Shown: one piece after another, positions 24,782 to 35,085 of the stretch
How positions within the stretch are numbered: the first letter of the stretch is position 1
Layout: the number at the start of each line of letters is the position of its first letter
Source: TOLSYN sp963849065
GTDB lineage: Bacteria > Acidobacteriota > Terriglobia > Terriglobales > Acidobacteriaceae
Direction: 5' to 3'
Assembly: GCA_963849065.1 (NCBI GenBank)
Contig: CAWKFM010000005.1
Location: forward strand, 1 to 64,000
Length of the DNA: 64,000 bases
Made by a program: the position numbers and the translations under genes
The notes under the pieces: model-generated
Told to the model about the DNA's origin: nothing
The model's input: only the letters and a program-made list of their open reading frames with translations
Database searches by the model: none

Positions 24782-25926
24782 CTATATATAGATTGGCTGG
24801 GATGGGGAGCTGGAGCTGGAACTGCTGCTGGGATTGTGGATCAGCGGATCAAGCATATATAGATGATGACCATACACTGGAATTGTTGTCGTTCTCCCGG
24901 CGCCGCGCGAAAACGCGACACCCGGACCAGTACACCGGGCTGGGTTGAAGGCGCGGAAGCAAAAGGAAATCGTGCACGGCGTTCATTGATGATGATCATC
25001 TTCAACGCCCCCGCCCCGACTGGCGTCGGGCTCGCGCTTCATGATGGCTACCACAGACGCTGGTAGAATTCAGCACGATCAACCTGTTCTCCTCGGCCGG
25101 CGATCATGAGCCGGTGATAGGTAGACTCAAAAGCCCTACTCCGGCTCGGGATTAGGCGCGGGTAGGAAGTGGAAGCTCAAGATCTCCTTGTCCGCCAATG
25201 ACGGGCCGCAAGACGGCGGCTTGCGGGCAGGTCAGTATGCTCGACCTTTTCAGTGGAATCACGTCAAACGCAGGGCCAAAGCCTGCTCGGTTTTTAATCA
25301 CCTTACTCATGCCACCAACCAAGCCATGATGCGCATCGGAAATCGACAGCAGCAATGATAGACACTTATTCGCGAGTTTCTTTGCGGATGTACCGATAAT
25401 TTACGTAGCATTAACTCAGAGATACGACGCGAGTCCTTGTTACGAAATCAGAACAGGGGTTGTGCTGATTGCCGCAGTATATGCAGTTAATTCGTGGACG
25501 AATGACAGGCGCGCGATTTGTTTGTTCCCTTTGTGTAACACAGACTGATAAAAACCCATTCGAAACGACCAAGAAAAGAAGTCCGAGCCCTTGCTTGATC
25601 AAGAATGTTGAGCTACTCTGCCACCGTATTGATTCTCGCTGCGTTTCGGCAATTACACAGCGGAACTAAGCAGGTGAAAGTGGCCATCCTAATCTGTCGG
25701 CTTGAGGGCTGTGTGATCGTTAGTACTGGCACTTTGGTTTTTTTACCATGACCTGCGCCGTGTTGGTACCGGTGAGCGCCGGGGCACAGAGCGCCCAGAT
25801 AATGAGCCCAACACCGAGTTCTACGGAGTTCAATTATGGGTCACACTCTCTATCTCCCGAGCCGCAGGAAAATGGCTACAGCAGCTTCACCGACCTTCGG
25901 TTCGTTTATCTTTAGTCTGTGGAGTT
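24782..25926. other. 1.1-kb gap with no supported gene
   Basis: Short open frames only, none with recognisable domains or consistent ribosome sites. The motif ATATATAGAT occurs twice near the IS21 remnant (about 24785 and 24857). The rest looks like decayed sequence between the IS21 remnant and the patatin operon, and presumably contains that operon's promoter near its right end. Confidence 0.4.
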
Positions 25927-28900
25927 TTGAAGAATCATGCCTGTGTTCCCATGGGGGCGCAAATGGCGGAGGTAGGGCATAGGCCTTCGGAGGGAACTTG
26001 CAACTTCGCGCAAATGTTGAAACATGAGCGCGACGAAATTGCAGAGCAGTGTAAGGCGCGCGGTGTTGTCAGCGACCTCCAGTTTGACGGCAACACGGGC
26101 CGTTCCGGACCCGACATGCTCGGGCTGGCCTTCTCCGGCGGCGGCATTCGTAGTTCGTGCGTTGGCATGGGAGTTCTGCAGCGTCTAGCGCGGGCCGGCA
26201 TGCTGCGTCAGACGCACTATATCTCCGGCATCTCCGGCGGCGGTTACCTGCTGGGCTGGCTGTCGGCATGGACGCAGCGCACCCGTTCGTTGGGCGAGGT
26301 TGAAGCTCAGCTGGGTCAGAACGCGTCGAGCGGCAAGAAGCCTTCGGTTGTGCCGCTACCGGCGATAGACCGCTTTGTTGAACCGATGCCGATCCATTAT
26401 TTGAGAAGATATTCGTCTTACCTGACACCGAGAGTGGGACTGGTAAGTGGCGATACGCTGGCCATGATTTCCGTTTATCTGAGGAACCTTTTCCTCAACC
26501 AAGTGCTGCTGGTTGCCAGCCTCGTCTCACTTACATTAGTTCTTCAACTTTTGTCACCCGCGATTCTCTGGCATGACGCTTTTCCTGCACTATTCATCCG
26601 TATCGGTGGCGTGCTGTTTTTCGCAATCTTCGCGATTGGCGTCGCCACAGCGGGCATATCACTGAACCGGATAAGCCAGGATCTGGATGCTGAAGATAAA
26701 ACCGATTACTCCAGCGTATCCATCTTCTGCGGCTTGTTCGCCTGTGCGCTTCTCTGGCTGATTCTGCCCACGTGGTATGCCGACTATCAATCGGGGCGAA
26801 CCACGTCGCTGGTTGTAATACTGCTAGCCCTTTTTGGGCTGGGGCTGACCTGGCGTTATGCCAAGGAGACGAGAGCCAAACAGACAGACAAACTACAACC
26901 GGTGATGAAGAACCCATGGGCGATTCGAGGGTCACTACTGGCCGCGTGGATTGTTTTTGCGGCGCTTTGCTGGATGATCGACCTGGGATTTCACCACTGG
27001 CTCATACATATCTCTAGCCAGGCTTCCGCCTGGAGCAATCAAGTATATGTGAGCGATACCTATGTTGTGTTTGGACTTCCAGTTTTGCTGATGGCGCTGA
27101 CACTTCAGTCCTATCTCTTCATTGGGGTGCTGGGCACGGCATTACCGGATGCCAAGCGGGAATGGCTGGCTCGCGCCGCGGGCTACTTTCTGCTGTTCGC
27201 TGGGGCGATCTCCCTGCTGCTGGCCATTGCGTTGTGGGGACCGGTCGCGATGCATTTGCTTTTCAGCGGATTCGACCAAGCATCGTGGCGCAAGTATTTG
27301 ACAACTGCCGTGCTTCCGGGGGGATGGCTGTTTGTCGTGCTGACCGGGTTACTCGGAGCAAACAGTGCGAAGTCAAATGGCACCGAGTCACAACCCAGCA
27401 AACTCGATTTCATTATCGCGGTCGCGCCACCGGTGTTTCTAGTTGGCTTGCTGCTGCTCGTCTCTTGGGGGACACACGGCCTGGTCCGGCACACGATTCC
27501 TTTCGGGAAGGCGAGCACACCGCTAAATCGCGAGTACCTGAGCTCGGGTGAGTGGAGACCATCGCCTTCGAAGCCGTCTGCCGTCGTTTGGAGCAAATCG
27601 CATGGCGCACCGCTCGCATCCACTAGTGAAGAGCGTCTGGCCTCGGTCCCGCTCACGAAATGCGCTGGATGGCTGCACCGAGTTTGGAAGAAAACATCTT
27701 GGCCGGAATCACGGCGCCTGGATTACTTTGTGCTGTGGCTGGGCGCGTCGCTGGTCGCCGTGCTGCTTGCGTTCCAGCTAGACGTCAACGAGTTTTCACT
27801 GCATCTGTTCTATCGGAACCGCTTGGTCAGGGCGTTTCTCGGGGCCAGTCGAGTTTCGCCTGATGTGCGCCGTCCCAGCCCGTTTACGGGATTCGCCGTG
27901 AAAGATGACATCGCGCTTGCGGACCTTACCGTCGCTCGTTCCAAATTTCAGGGTCCTTATCCGATTTGGGGAACGACCTTGAACCTGACCACCGGTGAAG
28001 ACCTCGCCTGGCAGCAGCGGAAAGGCGCTTCGTTCGTTTACTCACCACTCTATTGCGGTTGGGATTATATCGATCCCACGAATATGCCAAAGGAGCCGGA
28101 AAAGCCGGCCTTCGATAAGGATACGGACGTAAGCCAGAGTCCAAGAGAGAGTAGTCTTTTCGGCTACCGTGCGACTGGAGAGAAAACTGAGTATCTTCCC
28201 GCAGAGAACGCCCAGACGGCCGCTGGGGCGGGCGATGAAGAAGTAGCAGCCGGTCAACCTGTGAAGGTGGTCCTGAGGGAAGGCTATGGCGGTTGCGGTG
28301 GGAAGCCGTACATTGGCACAGCGATGGCTGCGTCGGGTGCGGCGGTCTCGCCGAACTCCGGATATCACACACGGCCTGGCGTCGCTGCGCTGCTAGCGAT
28401 TTTCAATCTTCGTCTCGGTTGGTGGACCGGCAACCCACGCAATCCTAAGTATTGGAAGAGGTACGCTCCGTCGATCACCTATTTGATAGCCGAGCTCCTC
28501 GGACTGACAGATGACCACAGCAAATACGTTTACCTTTCGGATGGAGGGCACTTCGAAAATCTTGGGCTGTATGAACTGGTGCGCCGCAAAGTGCGCTTCA
28601 TCATCTGCTCCGATGCGGATGCTGATCCTAGCTTCACCTTCACGGACCTGGGAAATGCTATTGACAAATGCCGCCGGGACTTCGGTGTAGAGATTCACGT
28701 GCACGCGCAACGCGACATCGCTGCTGAAGGAGGCAAGGGCTTCCGCAGCGGGCACTATGCTATAGGGGAGATCGTGTATCCCGGCCAGACAGCTATCGGC
28801 TACCTGCTGTACATCAAGAGCTCACTTACAAACGATGAGCCGTCGGATGTTCTGGGCATGAAGGCCCAGGATGCAGCGTTTCCCCACGACACGACTGCGA

Positions 28901-29142
28901 ACCAATTCTTCAACGAGTCGATGTTCGAGTCCTATCGCGCGCTCGGCGAACATATGATCGATGTGATTCTGACCCACTTCGAAGTGGACGACGATGCCAA
29001 CGACAAGGCGGCGAGCGTACGCAAGCTGTATCAGGCGCTTGTGAAGCAAGGCAACGAACAGAAGAAGGCTGAGGCCCAACCGAAGTCGCCACCGCTTGCG
29101 GTCGCGGTGACGGGCGGAGTCTCAGTTCAGATTGCGCCCTGA
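25927..29142 (+). CDS. Large multi-pass membrane patatin-like phospholipase
   Basis: About 1070 residues. The patatin signature is split by a membrane domain: the oxyanion loop GGGIRS (71-76) and nucleophile elbow GISGG (Ser103) are near the N-terminus, while the catalytic-dyad Asp is in SDGGHFENLG near residue 874. Between them lie roughly eight to ten hydrophobic segments (about residues 170-620). Predicted activity is acyl-ester hydrolysis of membrane lipids. Patatins serve as effectors in CBASS-type defence, but those are small and soluble, so a similar role is not implied. Start choice is open: TTG 25927, ATG 25951 or ATG 25963. The next gene follows after 24-68 bp and probably shares the transcript. 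Confidence 0.8.
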   Translation: MKNHACVPMGAQMAEVGHRPSEGTCNFAQMLKHERDEIAEQCKARGVVSDLQFDGNTGRSGPDMLGLAFSGGGIRSSCVGMGVLQRLARAGMLRQTHYISGISGGGYLLGWLSAWTQRTRSLGEVEAQLGQNASSGKKPSVVPLPAIDRFVEPMPIHYLRRYSSYLTPRVGLVSGDTLAMISVYLRNLFLNQVLLVASLVSLTLVLQLLSPAILWHDAFPALFIRIGGVLFFAIFAIGVATAGISLNRISQDLDAEDKTDYSSVSIFCGLFACALLWLILPTWYADYQSGRTTSLVVILLALFGLGLTWRYAKETRAKQTDKLQPVMKNPWAIRGSLLAAWIVFAALCWMIDLGFHHWLIHISSQASAWSNQVYVSDTYVVFGLPVLLMALTLQSYLFIGVLGTALPDAKREWLARAAGYFLLFAGAISLLLAIALWGPVAMHLLFSGFDQASWRKYLTTAVLPGGWLFVVLTGLLGANSAKSNGTESQPSKLDFIIAVAPPVFLVGLLLLVSWGTHGLVRHTIPFGKASTPLNREYLSSGEWRPSPSKPSAVVWSKSHGAPLASTSEERLASVPLTKCAGWLHRVWKKTSWPESRRLDYFVLWLGASLVAVLLAFQLDVNEFSLHLFYRNRLVRAFLGASRVSPDVRRPSPFTGFAVKDDIALADLTVARSKFQGPYPIWGTTLNLTTGEDLAWQQRKGASFVYSPLYCGWDYIDPTNMPKEPEKPAFDKDTDVSQSPRESSLFGYRATGEKTEYLPAENAQTAAGAGDEEVAAGQPVKVVLREGYGGCGGKPYIGTAMAASGAAVSPNSGYHTRPGVAALLAIFNLRLGWWTGNPRNPKYWKRYAPSITYLIAELLGLTDDHSKYVYLSDGGHFENLGLYELVRRKVRFIICSDADADPSFTFTDLGNAIDKCRRDFGVEIHVHAQRDIAAEGGKGFRSGHYAIGEIVYPGQTAIGYLLYIKSSLTNDEPSDVLGMKAQDAAFPHDTTANQFFNESMFESYRALGEHMIDVILTHFEVDDDANDKAASVRKLYQALVKQGNEQKKAEAQPKSPPLAVAVTGGVSVQIAP

Positions 29143-29210
29143 GCCTAAATGTGAAGTGAGTAGCAATGAACAATATCTGCGCATACAAATTAGGATTTCT
29201 GGAGCCATCC

Positions 29211-32200
29211 ATGCACCTTCGCATTCGTTCTATTCTGTCGGTCTGGCTATTGCTGGCCTCCTTGGGCTTCCTCGCCACCGTATCCGCATACGCGCAGGTG
29301 TTGGAGGTCTGCACGATCAGTCCGGCACCCCCCAGCTGCGAAACGGATCAGCCCGCTTGCACAGCTGCTCAAGCAACCGAAGCCGGAAAGCACCGCGGCG
29401 AGTGGCGTTTGTCGTGCACCGTGAACACTACGAAGGACGCTCCGACTCAGAAACAGCTCAACGCGCTTGACGAATCGTTTAAGTTGCCGCAGCTTCCCCC
29501 GATCAAGTTATGCGACGCTACAATGAAGCCATCGGGGCAGGCAGTTCCGCTGGATGTGCCAACGCTCATCGCCCGGATCAGCAGCAGCGACTACACCCTG
29601 ACCAGCCAAGGGAACTATGTCGTGATCATTTCCAAGACGGCGGTGACGCCACCCTCAACCGGGTCGGTTCCGCCGCCTACGCAGACGCTTAACGAACTCA
29701 ATGCGACGATGAAGCTACTGCTTCAGACGCTGCCGGCGAACTCAAACCCGTTCGCGGTCGAGTTGGCGATGCCACACGCGGCCGCCTTCGGTTCAACGCT
29801 GGCGGCGCAGATCACCGGAATCAGCTCGCTGTTCGCTGCAAAGCCCACAGGCAGGGACCGGATCGCGATCACCACACTCACGGGACTGCCACCCACTTGT
29901 GCCGACTGGCAGACGTTTTTGGGAGATCTGCGGGAGTTGGCATGGAGCGTTCATCCGGAGTCAACGGAAATGCGGCTGACGGCTTTGGACGCTGCCAGCA
30001 CTGCGACGGCTCTCGGCACCGGCTCCTCTTCTGCTAACTCAGCGTCACCCGCAGCGACGACGGCCGCACCCGCGGCCGCTACGCCGGCGGCAGGTTCTGC
30101 TCAAACCGCGTCTAGCGCGTCGTCTGCTGCCGCTGCGCCGGCCCTCACTATTACAGTGACGCCTCCAGCCCCGGCTGGGACGAAACCGGCACCAGGAGCC
30201 GCTGCCTCGGCCAGTACTACTGCGACTACTATTACCGTCGCCCAGGCTCCGCCTGCGGCGCCAGCAGCGGCTCCGCCTGCGGCAGCACCCGCGGCCGCAT
30301 CAGTCGCCGGAGCCGCGACACCGGGCGTTTCAATCGGCTCCATCGAACCCGATCTGCTTGTCTTTTCGGACTCCAATCCTGGAGACGACGCGCAGATCAC
30401 GGAGAAGAAACGCATGGTCGCGATCCTGGATCTGCCGCGCCCGGAGATGTCGATTAGTGCGTGGGTGATGCAGAACTCCTCGACCGATCCAGACAGCGTG
30501 AACCAGAGCAGTCAGCGGGTGCGCCAGGAGGTGCGGACGTACAACGATGGACTGGAGACGACCATTCTCAAAGGATGGCAGTATCTGCAAAGTTCCATGT
30601 CGAAGGCCTCGTACTTCGACCCCGCGTTCTACAACTACATCGCCCGTCGGGTGATCTTCGATGGTCACCGTTCAATTCCGGAGGGCGAAACGTCGTCGAT
30701 TCAACAGACCGCGCACGATTTCTTGAATGAACAGAGCGCTGCGAGCGACTCCATCGAGCAGACTTCAGAGAACGTCGCACCGGACGCTGCCCATTTCGCC
30801 CGCCAGGACTATTTGGGTGCGTGCGGACAGGCGCAGTATTGCCTTGGTTACACGACGCTTTTCCATCCGATCAAGCCCCGTTTGACCGACCTGATGCTGG
30901 CGCTGATCGCGGCCAACAATCCGCCGCAGGAGGTAAATTGCGCGGTGGATCGCTCCGAGGGGGCGGCCAATCCAACAGTCAAGGATGCTTGCCCTTCCGA
31001 TTCCGATAAGAACCTTGCCTACGATCCAACGGCGCTTCATAAATGCACGGAGGACGGGTACGCAAGGCCTTGCGAGATCTGGGCCGAACTAAATCCAACG
31101 CGCGATCATGCCAAAAAGCCGTTGCCTCCGGTCGACCCGCGTACCTACCCGGCTGAAAGCTGCGAGGAGCGCGATTATCTCGGGGTGCTTCAGTCCATGT
31201 TGCGGCAGAACCCCACTGGTCGACCGCAGCCTGTCATGTTCCTCAATTGTTTCCGTGAAACAGCAGCTCAACTGTTCAGCACCGAAACGGCGAACGGGAC
31301 TTCTGTGACGCAACTAGGGCTAATGCGGGCGGCGATCGCCGATTTCCTTTTCAACTACAAGATGAGCCAACAATATCCGCACGAATTTGTTGCCTATGAC
31401 CTGACGACCAGCGCTCAGGCGATGAACACCGCGATCCGGCCGCTGGTCGACGCGTTCGTTCGCGATGTCACCGCCTACCAGACCGTGCTGAAGCGGAAAT
31501 TGGGGCTGCAGATTAAGGAGATGAATAAGCACCTTACGGCAAGTAGTGTCTTCGATAAGCCGCGCTTCTTCAATAACGCGATCGTTACCGTGAATACGAT
31601 TGCAAGCAGCGAGGCGTCGGTCGATACCACGGTCGAGAGTTACCTCGAAGCGCTCAATCCTCCCACGCTGAGTGCCCTTGCAGGGGCGCTTTCAGGCGCT
31701 ACCGGTGCGACAACTTCGACCTCGACCTCTAACCCTGCCGCACTGAATTCGCTGGTTGGGGCGACGCGATTCAATGAAGCCCAGATGATTGCTGCCGGGC
31801 TGACGCAGTACGTTTCAAGTCGCATTCACATCGGACGTGAACTTTCTGTGGATGTCAAACCGGAGTCGCTACTGGGAGCGAATTCCGCCGAGCTGCAGGT
31901 CACACTAAAGGCCGACGATGAAGCGGGCAGCGGAAGCTACTCGTCTGGAGGCAGCGGTGACGCGGAGGTCTCGCGCTTCGGCAAGAGCGATACCACCACG
32001 AGAATTCGCGTGGACTCGCTGAAACTGTTTGAGGTTTCCGCGTTTGCTTCGCAGCTGGCGGTTCCGAAGAAACGCTTTCCGCTGTTGCCCATTCCGGGCC
32101 TTGAGATGCCGTACTTCGGCTCCATCTTGTCGGTACCGGTCCGACCGGCGCGCGAGTTTCACATCAGCATGGCGGTGATGAGCGCAATTGTCATTCCAAC

Positions 32201-32543
32201 GGCAGCGGATCTCGCTTTCTCGGCCCGCTTCGTTGGAGATCGCCTGCTCGCTCCTGAAAACTTGGCGAGGGACTCTAACGGCGACATGACCGAACCATGT
32301 GTATGGCCCACGGACGCCAAAAACCAGGACTTTGCGAAGCGTCCACCGTGTCGAACGCGGTCGATGGTTTCGCTACGCGATTTCAATGGCAAACCAGTTC
32401 GCGAGTTCAACCGAATGATGACGCACTGCCTCGCGACTGGCGGGACATCGGCAATACCGAATCTCATTCCTGGAGAGAAGGATCCGGCAAAGGGTACATG
32501 CGCAACTCTCAGCTTCAGTGACGTGCTGGGGGACTCTGAATAA
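29211..32543 (+). CDS. Large secreted protein with Ala/Pro linker, partner of the patatin gene
   Basis: 1110 residues from the ATG at 29211, which gives a clean signal peptide (LSVWLLLASLGFLATVSAYA, cleavage after AYA). A segment at about residues 60-265 is followed by a low-complexity Ala/Pro/Ser/Thr linker (about 270-375). Then comes a stretch with the feel of a secretin N-domain (DLLVFSDSNP, then AILDLPRPEMSISAWVM); this similarity is loose. The remainder has paired cysteines (GACGQAQYCLGY; EDGYARPCEIW) suggesting a periplasmic or surface location. I do not recognise the family. It is close behind the patatin gene on the same strand, so a shared envelope role is likely. Confidence 0.6.
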   Translation: MHLRIRSILSVWLLLASLGFLATVSAYAQVLEVCTISPAPPSCETDQPACTAAQATEAGKHRGEWRLSCTVNTTKDAPTQKQLNALDESFKLPQLPPIKLCDATMKPSGQAVPLDVPTLIARISSSDYTLTSQGNYVVIISKTAVTPPSTGSVPPPTQTLNELNATMKLLLQTLPANSNPFAVELAMPHAAAFGSTLAAQITGISSLFAAKPTGRDRIAITTLTGLPPTCADWQTFLGDLRELAWSVHPESTEMRLTALDAASTATALGTGSSSANSASPAATTAAPAAATPAAGSAQTASSASSAAAAPALTITVTPPAPAGTKPAPGAAASASTTATTITVAQAPPAAPAAAPPAAAPAAASVAGAATPGVSIGSIEPDLLVFSDSNPGDDAQITEKKRMVAILDLPRPEMSISAWVMQNSSTDPDSVNQSSQRVRQEVRTYNDGLETTILKGWQYLQSSMSKASYFDPAFYNYIARRVIFDGHRSIPEGETSSIQQTAHDFLNEQSAASDSIEQTSENVAPDAAHFARQDYLGACGQAQYCLGYTTLFHPIKPRLTDLMLALIAANNPPQEVNCAVDRSEGAANPTVKDACPSDSDKNLAYDPTALHKCTEDGYARPCEIWAELNPTRDHAKKPLPPVDPRTYPAESCEERDYLGVLQSMLRQNPTGRPQPVMFLNCFRETAAQLFSTETANGTSVTQLGLMRAAIADFLFNYKMSQQYPHEFVAYDLTTSAQAMNTAIRPLVDAFVRDVTAYQTVLKRKLGLQIKEMNKHLTASSVFDKPRFFNNAIVTVNTIASSEASVDTTVESYLEALNPPTLSALAGALSGATGATTSTSTSNPAALNSLVGATRFNEAQMIAAGLTQYVSSRIHIGRELSVDVKPESLLGANSAELQVTLKADDEAGSGSYSSGGSGDAEVSRFGKSDTTTRIRVDSLKLFEVSAFASQLAVPKKRFPLLPIPGLEMPYFGSILSVPVRPAREFHISMAVMSAIVIPTAADLAFSARFVGDRLLAPENLARDSNGDMTEPCVWPTDAKNQDFAKRPPCRTRSMVSLRDFNGKPVREFNRMMTHCLATGGTSAIPNLIPGEKDPAKGTCATLSFSDVLGDSE

Positions 32544-32623
32544 AAGCTTCCAAGAAGGCCTGAGAGGTTAGCCTATGAAGCTGCTGATTGTAGTCTGCTG
32601 AATGCTGTTTGGGCTGCCGGTAC

Positions 32624-33010
32624 CTGTGAGCCATCTCCACTGTAACGCGCGGAACTGCCTTCAGGTTGTTCTATTGGACCACCGCGGTGCCCTGGTCCGG
32701 GAATGTCGCTCCTTCTGGAACGATCCACAGATCGACCCTCTGGAAGTCACCGATACTGGTGCGCGGCTCAATCCGTGCGGGATCCATGCCTTTTTCCTTG
32801 GTCAAGTAGTTCTTGGTGTTGACGGCGCGCTGGGCCGCAAACCCGGGGGCACGCCTCGCCCTGTCTTCCTTGGCCGTGGCGTAGCCAACCACCACACCCT
32901 TACCCTTGGCGCCCAGTTTGGCTAGGTCATCGGCATAATTGTCGAGTTCACGCTTGGCTTCCTCGTCCACGCGGGTCGGGTGCTGGGCATCGCTCTTGAA
33001 CTCGATGGTG
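32624..33010 (-). repeat. Inverted repeat, copy A (OmpA-like C-terminal module)
   Basis: About 385 bp reverse-complementary to 37735-38113 at high identity. It spans the last about 110 codons of the quinoprotein gene and 45 bp beyond its stop. The identity ends abruptly near 32624 at CCTGTGAGCC. Confidence 0.8.
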
Positions 33011-34818
33011 TACACCGTGCTTTTGAGGGCGTAGACCCAAACCACGCCACCCTGCGGTGTGTTCTTGTTGAATTTGTCCTTGATTTCGCCGGTCCAGATC
33101 GGGATTGCGCCTCCGAAGCCAGCGACCACGGCGACATACTGGACTCCGTCAATCTCATACGTGATCGGCGCGCCGACCATGCCCGAGTTGGTCTTGAATG
33201 ACCAGAGCTTCTTGCCAGTGGCCTTGTCCAGAGCGAAGAAGTCACGGGTGTCGGTTCCGCCGCCGAACAGAACGCCGCCAGCAGTGGCGACCAGTCCGGA
33301 CCAGTTGGCATCGGTCATATCGTGCTCCCAGCGAGTCTTGCCGTTGGTCACGTCGATGGCCTTGATGAAGCCGCCGCCACCCTCGTGGCCGGGCATCACG
33401 TGCATATGGAACTCGGCATACACGTAGGCTTTGAACGGGGCCCAGGGCTGAATCGGGAGGCCCTTGATGGTCTCGCACCAGTAGTTGCCCGAGATGAAGG
33501 CGGTCTTGGTGGAGGCATCATAGGACGGCACCAGGTAGTTGGTACCACCCAGGAACGACGGGCAGACATCGACCAAGTTCGGAGTGGTCGAATCCTTCGC
33601 CGGGTCATACAGGGGGTGCATCTTCTCGTCGAGGTTCCCCTTGGTCCACGTAATACCTTCCATGAAGGGTTTCACGTAGATCGCCGGGACATTCTCCCAG
33701 TCCTTGCCGCTGTAGGGACCAAAGTGCTTCGGGTCACGGTCGATCACATAGGTGAAGCCGTCCTTGTGGGTTTCGAAGGTGGCATGTACTTCTTTGCCGT
33801 CCTTCGTAAAGTCCACCGCGAACGGCTGCGAGATGTTGTCATAGTCCCACATGTCGTGGATAACCGTCTGGTACATGCCCACGATGTGGCCGTCTTTGCC
33901 ATCGAAGGCAATCAACGAGCTCGATCCGGCATTGGCGCCAGGACGAACATAGGCGGCCCAGGGTCCGGGGTTGCCGGTGGGCTGCCAGAAGATGTCGTTC
34001 TTCTCGTCATAGTAGCCGTTGGTCCAGGTGGTGCCGCCGGAGTGCTTCCAGGTATCTTTATCGGCGACATCGGCGCTGGCGCCCCAGGTGTCGTTGCCGG
34101 GCTCACCCGGAGCAGGAATGGTGAAGGTCTTCCAGGCGATCTTGCCATCTTCGGCGTTGATTGCCATCAGGAAGCCGCGGGCGCCGAATTCGCCACCGGT
34201 CATACCGGTGATGACGTTGCCGTGGACAACCACCGGAGCGTTGGTGATGGTGGTGCCTTCAGCGTAATCGGTAACCTTGGTGTCCCACGCCACAGCGCCG
34301 GTCTTCGCGTTAAGGGCGACCAAGTGGGCGTCGATGGTGCCATAGATGAAGTTGTCGCCATAGAGCACGCCGCCCTTGTTGACGACGTCGCAGCAGACGG
34401 CCGAGAGAGCCTTGTCTGGAATGTCGCGGTCATAGCGCCACAGGAACTTGCCGCTGCGGGCATCCAGAGCAAACACCACGTCGTAGGAGGCGACGACGAA
34501 CAGAATTCCGTCGTGATACACGGGGACAGCTTCGTGGCCTTTGGTCAAGCCGGTCGAAAAGGACCAAACCGGCTCCAGGTACTTTGCGTTGGCTGGGGTG
34601 ATCTGCTTCAGCGGGCCGAATCCCGCGCCGTCGTTGGTACGGCGGTACTGATACCATTCCGACGGGGCCGGATTGTTATACATCTCAGCGGTTACGGGTT
34701 TATACGGCCGGTCCGATGCGTCCTTAAGCTCCTGTCCAAAGACAGGAACCGCCGCGAATGTCAGAAGGGCCAGACTTGATACAACTACACCTAGCAAATC
34801 CCTCTTCATTGTGCCCAT
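32671..34818 (-). CDS. PQQ-dependent alcohol dehydrogenase (lanthanide-type) fused to an OmpA-like C-terminal module
   Basis: 715 residues with a signal peptide (about 1-28). The beta-propeller is a quinoprotein alcohol dehydrogenase: vicinal disulfide Cys142-Cys143, GGEFGARG with the metal Glu210, GNPGPW (282-287), and catalytic Asp325 in HDMWDYDN. The Asp two residues later (Asp327) is the mark of lanthanide-dependent enzymes such as XoxF and PedH; calcium types have Ala there. It oxidises alcohols in the periplasm. Residues about 605-715 do not belong to the family: they are an OmpA-like module (VVVGYATAKEDRARRAPGF, QRAVNTKNYL) nearly identical to the end of the outer-membrane protein at 36569-38068. 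The start ATG follows GAGGAG. No cytochrome or pqq genes are nearby. Confidence 0.85.
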   Translation of the reverse strand: MGTMKRDLLGVVVSSLALLTFAAVPVFGQELKDASDRPYKPVTAEMYNNPAPSEWYQYRRTNDGAGFGPLKQITPANAKYLEPVWSFSTGLTKGHEAVPVYHDGILFVVASYDVVFALDARSGKFLWRYDRDIPDKALSAVCCDVVNKGGVLYGDNFIYGTIDAHLVALNAKTGAVAWDTKVTDYAEGTTITNAPVVVHGNVITGMTGGEFGARGFLMAINAEDGKIAWKTFTIPAPGEPGNDTWGASADVADKDTWKHSGGTTWTNGYYDEKNDIFWQPTGNPGPWAAYVRPGANAGSSSLIAFDGKDGHIVGMYQTVIHDMWDYDNISQPFAVDFTKDGKEVHATFETHKDGFTYVIDRDPKHFGPYSGKDWENVPAIYVKPFMEGITWTKGNLDEKMHPLYDPAKDSTTPNLVDVCPSFLGGTNYLVPSYDASTKTAFISGNYWCETIKGLPIQPWAPFKAYVYAEFHMHVMPGHEGGGGFIKAIDVTNGKTRWEHDMTDANWSGLVATAGGVLFGGGTDTRDFFALDKATGKKLWSFKTNSGMVGAPITYEIDGVQYVAVVAGFGGAIPIWTGEIKDKFNKNTPQGGVVWVYALKSTVYTIEFKSDAQHPTRVDEEAKRELDNYADDLAKLGAKGKGVVVGYATAKEDRARRAPGFAAQRAVNTKNYLTKEKGMDPARIEPRTSIGDFQRVDLWIVPEGATFPDQGTAVVQ

Positions 34819-35085
34819 CTTTTCTCCTCGAGTTGGGTGGTTGGGCAGGGATGAATGTACACTGGGTAGGACACCATCGCAGACAGCAATACTGTTCGCG
34901 ATGGATCAGATAACCATTAGTTCACCTTTACCGTCAAGTACTTAATCTATGGACAACGGTGATCGAATACACCCTCGCGCCTTGAAGTCGGCACACGCCT
35001 TGAGGTAGTTGTTCGCAGCGATGCTGCTGGCGGGCCAGTAGGCGCAATAGGCTGCGCACGACGCCCGGTTGGTCAATGGTGATTC

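Noticed and set aside
26069..28755. Opposite-strand and shifted frames inside the patatin gene
   Set aside because: They overlap conserved coding sequence and lack recognisable domains.
25927..29142. CapV-type CBASS effector
   Set aside because: The protein is a large membrane protein with a split patatin domain and no adjacent CD-NTase gene.
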